NCBI RefSeq assembly: GCF_000092125.1 | Contig: NC_014212.1 | Span: forward strand, 2,004,001 to 2,068,000 | Direction of reading: 5' to 3' | DNA length: 64,000 bases | DNA from: Allomeiothermus silvanus DSM 9946 | Lineage (GTDB): Bacteria > Deinococcota > Deinococci > Deinococcales > Thermaceae | Shown: one piece after another, positions 59,164 to 64,000 of the stretch | Numbering within the stretch: position 1 is the first letter of the stretch | How the letters are laid out: every line of letters starts with the position of its first letter | Translations under genes and position numbers: made by a program | The notes under the pieces: model-generated | The model's input: only the letters and a program-made list of their open reading frames with translations | What the model was told of the DNA's origin: nothing | Databases searched by the model: none

Positions 59164-60351
59164 ATGCGAACACTCAAAGATTTGAACGCCGCTGGCAAGC
59201 GTGTACTGGTACGGGTAGATTACAACGTTCCTATCAAAGACGGGAAGGTCAAAGACGATACCCGAATAACCGCCAGCCTACCTACGCTGCAATACCTGCT
59301 CGAGCAGGGCGCGACCCTGGTGCTCCTGAGCCATCTGGGAAGGCCTAAGGGCGGCTTCGAGGAGGCCAGCAGCCTGGCGCCGGTGGCCAAAGTCCTGGAA
59401 AAACACTTGGGCCGCCCCGTCCGCTTCATCGGCGGAAGCCCCGAGCTAACCCCGGCTTCAGAGGCCACGCTCGAGCAGGTTAAATCCCTCCCCCAAGGTT
59501 CGGTAGCCCTCCTCGAGAACGTGCGCTTTGAGCCAGGCGAGGAGAAAAACGACGAGGGGTTGGCGCGGAAGTACGCCCGGCTAGGCGATGCCTTCGTGCT
59601 CGATGCTTTTGGCTCGGCCCACCGGGCCCACGCCTCAGTGACCGGGGTGGCCAGATTCCTGCCTAGCCACGCCGGGTTCTTGATGGAAAAGGAAGTCAAG
59701 AACCTCAAGCGCGTCATCGACAACCCCGATAAACCCTACTGGGTAGTGCTGGGCGGGGCCAAGGTCTCGGATAAGATCGGGGTAATCGAGAACCTGCTGC
59801 CGCGGGTAAACGGGATGCTGATCGGTGGGGCCATGGCCTTCACCTTCATCAAGGCTCAGGGCGGGCAGGTGGGCAACTCGCTGGTGGAAGACGACAAGCT
59901 CGAGCTAGCCCGCAACCTTCTACAAAAAGCCCAGGACTTGGGTGTGAAGTTCTTGCTCCCCACCGACGTGGTAGCGGCCCAGAAGATCGAGCCGGGCGTT
60001 GAGAAGCGGATCTTCCCGGCGGACCAGATCCCCCAGGGCTGGATGGGTCTCGACATCGGCCCGGAAACCCGCAAGACCTTCGCCCAGGCGCTACAAGGAG
60101 CCAAGACTGTCCTTTGGAATGGCCCCATGGGGGTCTTCGAAATCGAGGATTTCGCGGCGGGAACGCTAGCGGTGGGCCAAGCCATCGCTGACTTGCCGGA
60201 GGCCTTCACCGTGATCGGCGGGGGCGACTCGGTCGCGGCGGCCAACAAGCTGGGCGTAGCCGAGAAGTTTAGCCACGTCTCTACAGGGGGTGGGGCCAGT
60301 CTGGAGCTGCTCGAGCTGGGCACCCTGCCGGGGATCGAAGCCTTGTCGTGA
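59164..60351 (+). CDS. pgk: Phosphoglycerate kinase
   Basis: 395 residues, the usual size. N-terminal [43 protein letters not shown] and, in the C-terminal nucleotide domain, [30 protein letters not shown] and [13 protein letters not shown]. It makes ATP from 1,3-bisphosphoglycerate. It lies 68 bases after gap and just before tpiA. Confidence 0.97.
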   Translation: MRTLKDLNAAGKRVLVRVDYNVPIKDGKVKDDTRITASLPTLQYLLEQGATLVLLSHLGRPKGGFEEASSLAPVAKVLEKHLGRPVRFIGGSPELTPASEATLEQVKSLPQGSVALLENVRFEPGEEKNDEGLARKYARLGDAFVLDAFGSAHRAHASVTGVARFLPSHAGFLMEKEVKNLKRVIDNPDKPYWVVLGGAKVSDKIGVIENLLPRVNGMLIGGAMAFTFIKAQGGQVGNSLVEDDKLELARNLLQKAQDLGVKFLLPTDVVAAQKIEPGVEKRIFPADQIPQGWMGLDIGPETRKTFAQALQGAKTVLWNGPMGVFEIEDFAAGTLAVGQAIADLPEAFTVIGGGDSVAAANKLGVAEKFSHVSTGGGASLELLELGTLPGIEALS

Positions 60352-60392
60352 ACGCGGGGATGCGCCCCTGGGCTATTAGGCAGGGAGTTTTT

Positions 60393-61145
60393 ATGCGTAG
60401 AACCTTGGTTGCAGGCAACTGGAAAATGCACAAAACCCCCACCGAGGCCAAGGCCTGGTTCCAAGAGCTGCTCCGCCGGATGCCCCCAGTCTCGGCTGAA
60501 CCCGCGCTGATGGTCCCGTTTACCGCGCTTGCGGCGGCGCAGGAAATCCTTGCGGGCACGGGCGTGGCCTACGGGGCTCAGGATGTCTCAGCCCACCTCG
60601 AGGGCGCCTACACCGGGGAGGTCTCGGCCCGGATGCTCGAGGATCTGGGCTGCACCTACACCATCGTCGGCCACTCCGAGCGGCGGCAGTACCACGGAGA
60701 ATCCGACACTTTGGTGGCGCAGAAGGCCAAGCGTTTGCTCGAGCACAGCATCACCCCCATTCTCTGCGTGGGCGAGCCCATCGCGGCACGCGAAGCGGGC
60801 AACGCGGTGGCCTACACGCTCTCCCAGCTCGAGGGCAGCCTGGAGGGAGTCGAGCCGGGCTCCCCCGATCGCTTGGTCATCGCTTACGAGCCGGTCTGGG
60901 CCATCGGGACGGGAAAGACCGCTACCCCTCAGGATGCCGAGGCTATGCACGGGGAGATCCGAAGCTGGCTAGCCGGGCGCTACAGTCCCGGGTTTGCCGA
61001 GGGGGTGCGGGTGCTCTACGGGGGCTCGGTCAAGCCGGACAATGCCGCGGCCCTTTTCCGCCAGCCCAACATCGACGGCGGGCTTGTAGGCGGGGCGAGT
61101 CTGCAACTCGACGATTACCTAAAGCTGCTCGAGGCCGCCAGGTAA
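60393..61145 (+). CDS. tpiA: Triosephosphate isomerase
   Basis: 250 residues. [13 protein letters not shown] (catalytic Lys), [14 protein letters not shown] (His), [16 protein letters not shown] (Glu) and [15 protein letters not shown] (phosphate loop) are all present. ATG 60393 follows AGGGAG with short spacing and matches the family N-terminus; upstream in-frame starts would overlap pgk. Completes the glycolytic trio. Confidence 0.97.
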   Translation: MRRTLVAGNWKMHKTPTEAKAWFQELLRRMPPVSAEPALMVPFTALAAAQEILAGTGVAYGAQDVSAHLEGAYTGEVSARMLEDLGCTYTIVGHSERRQYHGESDTLVAQKAKRLLEHSITPILCVGEPIAAREAGNAVAYTLSQLEGSLEGVEPGSPDRLVIAYEPVWAIGTGKTATPQDAEAMHGEIRSWLAGRYSPGFAEGVRVLYGGSVKPDNAAALFRQPNIDGGLVGGASLQLDDYLKLLEAAR

Positions 61146-61307
61146 TACCAGATTCGGTTGATTCGTTACCGAACGGTAACTCCGCCCCGCCTTGGCGGGG
61201 CGGCCGACCGAAGTTATCCGCGTAGCGGTGGCGTAGTTTCGCCGAGCGAAGCGAGGGGTGGGCGATACCGCCCCTTGGAAGGGATACGCTTTCTTCGCCG
61301 ACCGTCA
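61146..61307. other. Intergenic region after tpiA
   Basis: Contains GTTACCGAACGGTAAC, a perfect hairpin CCGCCCCGCC/GGCGGGGCGG at 61182-61203 (likely tpiA terminator, no T-run), and a family-2 hairpin repeat. No gene seen. Confidence 0.6.
61230..61256 (-). repeat. Hairpin repeat, family 2, copy 2
   Basis: On the minus strand TTCGCTCGGCGAAACTACGC, which shares TCGCTCGGCGAAACTAC with the copy at 51111. Confidence 0.6.
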
Positions 61308-61541
61308 GTGAAGGGCCATCGGCCCCCGGCTAGCGCCGGTACTCAAGTGAAGGGCCATCGGCCCCCGGCTAGCGCCGGTACTCAAGTGAAGGGCCATCGG
61401 CCCCCGGCTAGCGCCGGTACTCAAGTGAAGGGCCATCGGCCCCCGGCTAGCGCCGGTACTCAAGTGAAGGGCCATCGGCCCCCGGCTAGCGCCGGTACTC
61501 AAGTGAAGGGCCATCGGCCCCCGGCTAGCGCCGGTACTCAA
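61308..61541. repeat. Six perfect 39-bp tandem repeats
   Basis: Unit starts at 61308, 61347, 61386, 61425, 61464 and 61503, all identical as read. Each unit holds two hairpins, GGGCC-ATC-GGCCC and CCGGC-TAGC-GCCGG. There are no spacers, so this is not a CRISPR. The unit also occurs once inside the tyrosine recombinase gene (51833-51871). Confidence 0.95.
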
Positions 61542-61559
61542 GGGAGGGGTGTGCTCTAG

Positions 61560-61614
61560 GATTCAAAAAGACAGCCTCTGGAGTTTTTAGCTTTGTAAAC
61601 TGTCTTTTTGAATC
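61560..61614. repeat. 15-bp perfect inverted repeat upstream of the aminotransferase
   Basis: GATTCAAAAAGACAG and CTGTCTTTTTGAATC, 25 bases apart. AT-rich, unlike its surroundings. It may be an operator, a terminator on either strand, or a tiny insertion. Confidence 0.7.
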
Positions 61615-61658
61615 CGGTATAAGCGGGCTATTCGCCACCCGCGGCGTAGACTGGATAT

Positions 61659-62783
61659 ATGCCCGCTGGCCTTCACCCCCGTACCCACCTCTCCAAGGAG
61701 AGCATTTTCTCGCGTATGAGCCGCCTGGCTCAGCAGTTCGGCGCGGTAAACCTGGGTCAGGGTTTCCCCTCGAATCCGCCCCCCGCCTTTTTGCTCGAGG
61801 CCGCCCGCCGCGCAATCGGTGTGGTAGACCAATACACCCCGCCGATCGGCCTGCCCCGGTTGCGCGAAGCGCTGGCGGAGGACCTACAGGTCGCCCCCGA
61901 GAACGTAGTGGTGACGGCTGGGGCCACCGAGGCCCTGCACGCCCTGGCCGAGGCTTTGTACGGGCCAGGGGACGAGGTGGTGATGTTCGAGCCGTACTTC
62001 GACGTGTACATCCCTCAAGCCCGCCTCGCAGGAGCTACCCCGGTGCTGGTTCCGATGCGGCTCGAGGACCGCTGGCAGGTGGACCTCTCCGCGCTCGAGG
62101 CAGCCATCACACCCCGCACCAAAGCTATCTTGCTCAATAGCCCCTACAACCCCACCGGCTCGATCTTCTCGCACGAGGATCTGGAGCGCATAGTGGCCCT
62201 AGCCCGCCAGCACGACCTCTGGATTGTGAGCGACGAGGTCTACGACGAGCTGTACTTCGAGGAAGCCCCGACTCCGCTGCGCCAACTGGCTCCCGAGCGG
62301 ACCTTCACGGTGGGATCGGCAGGGAAGCGGCTCGAGGCCACCGGCTACCGGGTAGGCTGGATTGTCACCCCGCCCGCTCTGGCCCCCTTGGTCGCGGGGA
62401 TGCGCCAGTGGTCGAGCTTCTGCTCTGCGGCTCCGCTTCAGGCCGCGGTCGCTGAAGCGCTGCCGGTTGCCCGCAGGGAAGGTTTTTACTCCGCGCTTCG
62501 CTCGAGCTACCGCTCCCGGCGCGACTTATTGGCAAGGGGGCTCGAGGGGATGGGCATCCAGGTCTTCTTGCCCCAGGGGACCTACTTCCTGACCGCCAAA
62601 TTCCCGGGCATCGAGGCGGAAACCCTGGTGCGCGAAGCCAGGGTGGCAATCATCCCTGGCGCCGCTTTTTACGCAGACCATCCAGCGCCCGAAGGGCTCT
62701 TCCGGCTAGCCTTTTGCAAGAAGCCCGACGAAATCGAGCTGGCTTTAGAACGACTCGAGAGGTATATATCGGTAAAACGGTAA
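61659..62783 (+). CDS. Class I/II PLP aminotransferase (methionine/kynurenine type)
   Basis: 374 residues, fold-type I. VNLGQGFPSNPPPAFLLEA near the start is typical of the YbdL/kynurenine/glutamine transaminase K group. AGATEALHALAEALY, LLNSPYNPTGSIFS, IVSDEVYDELYF (Asp and Tyr to PLP) and FTVGSAGKRLEATGYRVGW (Schiff-base Lys) complete the set. A role in methionine salvage or aromatic amino-acid turnover is plausible but unproven. The start codon is not marked by a strong ribosome-binding site. Confidence 0.88.
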   Translation: MPAGLHPRTHLSKESIFSRMSRLAQQFGAVNLGQGFPSNPPPAFLLEAARRAIGVVDQYTPPIGLPRLREALAEDLQVAPENVVVTAGATEALHALAEALYGPGDEVVMFEPYFDVYIPQARLAGATPVLVPMRLEDRWQVDLSALEAAITPRTKAILLNSPYNPTGSIFSHEDLERIVALARQHDLWIVSDEVYDELYFEEAPTPLRQLAPERTFTVGSAGKRLEATGYRVGWIVTPPALAPLVAGMRQWSSFCSAAPLQAAVAEALPVARREGFYSALRSSYRSRRDLLARGLEGMGIQVFLPQGTYFLTAKFPGIEAETLVREARVAIIPGAAFYADHPAPEGLFRLAFCKKPDEIELALERLERYISVKR

Positions 62784-62827
62784 GCCGAACCATGGCTCGT
62801 AAAAACCAGGGGTTGGTGTGTATGTTA

Positions 62828-62868
62828 GTGAATTTTATCACGATAAATCATGTTTGTGAAGATTGTAC
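62828..62868 (-). repeat. 40-bp intergenic element, copy D
   Basis: TCACGA, TAAATCATGT, TTGTGA. It lies between two convergent genes, unlike the other four copies. Confidence 0.7.
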
Positions 62869-62932
62869 CTATTATTTGTCCAGGCAAGCAGCAGACTGAC
62901 GTTCACCACTACCCAGGGCCATAAAGCCTTCA

Positions 62933-62970
62933 AGAAAAACCGGCGCGGCGGATTGCCCGTGCCGCGCCGG
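62933..62970 (-). terminator. hsp20 terminator
   Basis: On the minus strand CCGGCGCGGC and GCCGCGCCGG form a perfect 10-bp stem followed by TTTTTCTT. Confidence 0.85.
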
Positions 62971-62981
62971 GAGGCCGTTTC

Positions 62982-63449
62982 TCACTGGACCTTGACGGCG
63001 ATCCTGCGGGCTTTGGCCTCGGGAGTCTTGGGCATGGAAATCCGCAACAGGCCGTTGTGCACCGTAGCCTGCACCTTGTCCACTTCTACCCCGGCGGGCA
63101 GGGTCAGGGTGCGGCTGAAGGCCCCGCGCGGAATGCCCTGGAGCCAGTAGCGCCGCTCTTCAGAGGCGGCTGGGTTGTAGTTACCCCGAATGGTGAGCTG
63201 ACGGCCCTCGAGGCTGATGTCCAGGTCATCTTTGCTGATGCCAGGAACCGCCATCTCGAGCACCACCTCTTCCCCGGTCTCGTAGAGGTCTACCGGGTAA
63301 CTCTCAGCCCAGCGCCCGAAGGAGGAAGCCACCTCGCTCCACAGCCGATCGAATTCGTTGAAAAGATCGCTGAAGCCGCCAAGGTTGGCCAGATTCCAGC
63401 TCCTGTAAGGCACCGGTTGACCATTGGTCCTGCGGATGATGTCCAACAT
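62982..63449 (-). CDS. Small heat-shock protein Hsp20
   Basis: 155 residues. The alpha-crystallin domain (about residues 45-140) has YPVDLYETGEEVVLEMAVPG, ISLEGRQLTIRGNY and the closing FSRTLTLPAGVEVDKVQATV, then NGLLRISMPKT with a following conserved region. It holds unfolding proteins in an ATP-independent way. ATG 63449 is 6 bases from AAAGGAGG; an upstream in-frame GTG overlaps that site. Confidence 0.93.
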   Translation of the reverse strand: MLDIIRRTNGQPVPYRSWNLANLGGFSDLFNEFDRLWSEVASSFGRWAESYPVDLYETGEEVVLEMAVPGISKDDLDISLEGRQLTIRGNYNPAASEERRYWLQGIPRGAFSRTLTLPAGVEVDKVQATVHNGLLRISMPKTPEAKARRIAVKVQ

Positions 63450-63490
63450 AGCCGACACCTCCTTTCGTCCGGTTGGTAGATAGTTTTGAG

Positions 63491-63521
63491 GGGGTCGAAG
63501 TGGGCAGAGTCTTTCGACCCC
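63491..63521. promoter_or_regulatory. Inverted repeat in the hsp20 leader
   Basis: GGGGTCGAA and TTCGACCCC, perfect 9-bp arms 13 bases apart, between the hsp20 -10 box and ribosome-binding site. It does not match CIRCE. It could be a repressor site or an RNA thermometer stem. Confidence 0.6.
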
Positions 63522-63531
63522 GCAATTTGCA

Positions 63532-64000
63532 TTATATAAAACCTGAGCGCAGTTTTGTCAATATTGTGTAATCGGTCAACACATTTGAGACTCTTTGAGG
63601 AACCGACTCCTCTTGCATCTTAGCCAAAAACTCCAGCGGAGCAAGACCCCCCAGGGCCATGTGAGGCCTTCGGCGGTTGTAGTAGTCCAGGTAGGTATCC
63701 AGCTCTGCCTGCAGCTCGCTGAGCGGGGTGGGCAAAGGCCGGGTGTAGAACTCCTCCTTGAAGGTCCGCTGCATCCGCTCCACGTGACCATTGAGTTTAG
63801 GACTCCTCGGCGGTAGCACAAACAAGGCAATCCCCAGAGCACAGCAGGCCTCCTCAAACTCGGCCATGAACTCGCTGCCCCCATCCACCTGGATGGCCCG
63901 GATGGGAAAAGGGGCCCTGGCCAGAAGCAAGGACAAGAACCCCTCAGAAAGCTTAGCCGTGGCCCGGCTGTGCACCTCCGCCAGGACAAACCGGCTATGG
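63532..64000 (-). CDS. IS481/IS3-type integrase-core transposase (partial, runs off the window)
   Basis: The minus-strand frame is open from base 64000 to the stop at 63532, giving about 155 residues of an rve integrase core: SRFVLAEVHSRATAKLSEGF, IRAIQVDGGSEFMAEFEEA (second catalytic Asp), LPPRSPKLNGHVERMQRTFK (catalytic Glu) and YNRRRPHMALGG. The first Asp lies beyond the window. The last codons run through the presumed IS end, so the stop lies in flanking DNA. Confidence 0.88.
   Translation of the reverse strand, partial: HSRFVLAEVHSRATAKLSEGFLSLLLARAPFPIRAIQVDGGSEFMAEFEEACCALGIALFVLPPRSPKLNGHVERMQRTFKEEFYTRPLPTPLSELQAELDTYLDYYNRRRPHMALGGLAPLEFLAKMQEESVPQRVSNVLTDYTILTKLRSGFI
63533..63561 (-). 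promoter_or_regulatory. hsp20 promoter using an IS end as -35
   Basis: TTGACA (63556-63561), 17 bases, TATATA (63533-63538; TATAAT overlaps two bases downstream). The TTGACA coincides with what looks like the terminal bases of the neighbouring insertion sequence. Confidence 0.65.
63556..64000 (-). mobile_element. IS481-like insertion sequence, one end
   Basis: TGTCAATATTGTGTAATCGG at 63556 looks like a terminal repeat beginning TGT. The other end is outside the window, so length and target duplication cannot be checked. Confidence 0.6.

Noticed and set aside
61308-61541. CRISPR array
   Set aside because: Units are contiguous and identical with no variable spacers, and no cas genes are present.
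61158-61559. Open frame of 133 codons with a 13-residue repeat (VKGHRPPASAGTQ), and a 78-codon frame opposite
   Set aside because: A 39-bp repeat keeps any stop-free frame open automatically. No start signal or recognisable protein features, and the unit folds into hairpins.

Overview
The window looks like a chromosomal piece of a thermophilic member of the Deinococcota, order Thermales, most likely Meiothermus or a close relative. The reasons are: a cbaDBA-type ba3 cytochrome oxidase; a short SMC; a DHH-CBS-poly(A)-polymerase fusion; a GC-rich sequence in which CTCGAG is conspicuously common; and many genes with a TANNNT box 6-9 bases before the start codon, the leaderless arrangement known from this phylum. 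The genus is inferred from gene content and style, not from a database search.

Layout. 1-2329: end of an M20 peptidase gene, a secreted alpha/beta hydrolase, and hemW. 2354-5128: a decayed island, with a nucleotidyltransferase relic cut by an IS4-like element whose transposase is frameshifted and itself interrupted by an intact IS256-family element. 5358-7565: trehalose synthase and a TlpA thioredoxin. 7621-12163 (minus): RNase J, PNPase and ribosomal protein S15, with a structured leader between rpsO and pnp. 12653-16155 (minus): an MFS transporter and cbaA-cbaB-cbaD, including a 35-residue CbaD. 16330-22835: transketolase, two poorly known proteins, EF-P, accB-accC and a NUDIX hydrolase. 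22905-27739: the DHH-CBS-nucleotidyltransferase fusion, two M50 proteases (one lacking its metal-binding motif) and endonuclease IV. 27766-33195 (minus): LysM-RlpA, an M24 peptidase, and ileS behind a T-box leader. 33341-38426: transaldolase, rho, a LysM-M23 peptidase, pdxS and pdxT. 38444-45183 (minus): asnS, a beta-lactamase-like hydrolase, two HAD phosphatases, a PhzF protein and aspS. 45365-51035: smpB, an AmiC-type amidase, a GerMN protein and smc. 51126-52187 (minus): a tyrosine recombinase next to a dif-like palindrome. 52297-57887: a small membrane protein, hisS and a sugar ABC transporter without its ATPase. 58103-61145: gap-pgk-tpiA. 61308-61541: six perfect 39-bp tandem repeats. 61659-64000: an aminotransferase, Hsp20 and the edge of an IS481-like element.

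Functional themes. Central carbon metabolism (tkt, tal, gap-pgk-tpiA, treS, sugar ABC), translation (ileS, asnS, aspS, hisS, efp, smpB, rpsO), RNA turnover (rnj, pnp, rho), envelope remodelling (RlpA, M23, AmiC) and chromosome maintenance (smc, recombinase).

The most unusual content is a set of small repeats. A family of short hairpin repeats lies between genes and also inside reading frames. A 39-bp double-hairpin repeat occurs as a six-copy array and once, in frame, inside the recombinase. An intergenic element of about 40 bp containing TCACGA and TCGTGA half-sites occurs five times. A 28-bp site with the arm-centre-arm layout of dif sits directly upstream of the recombinase gene. No CRISPR array, rRNA or tRNA gene was found.
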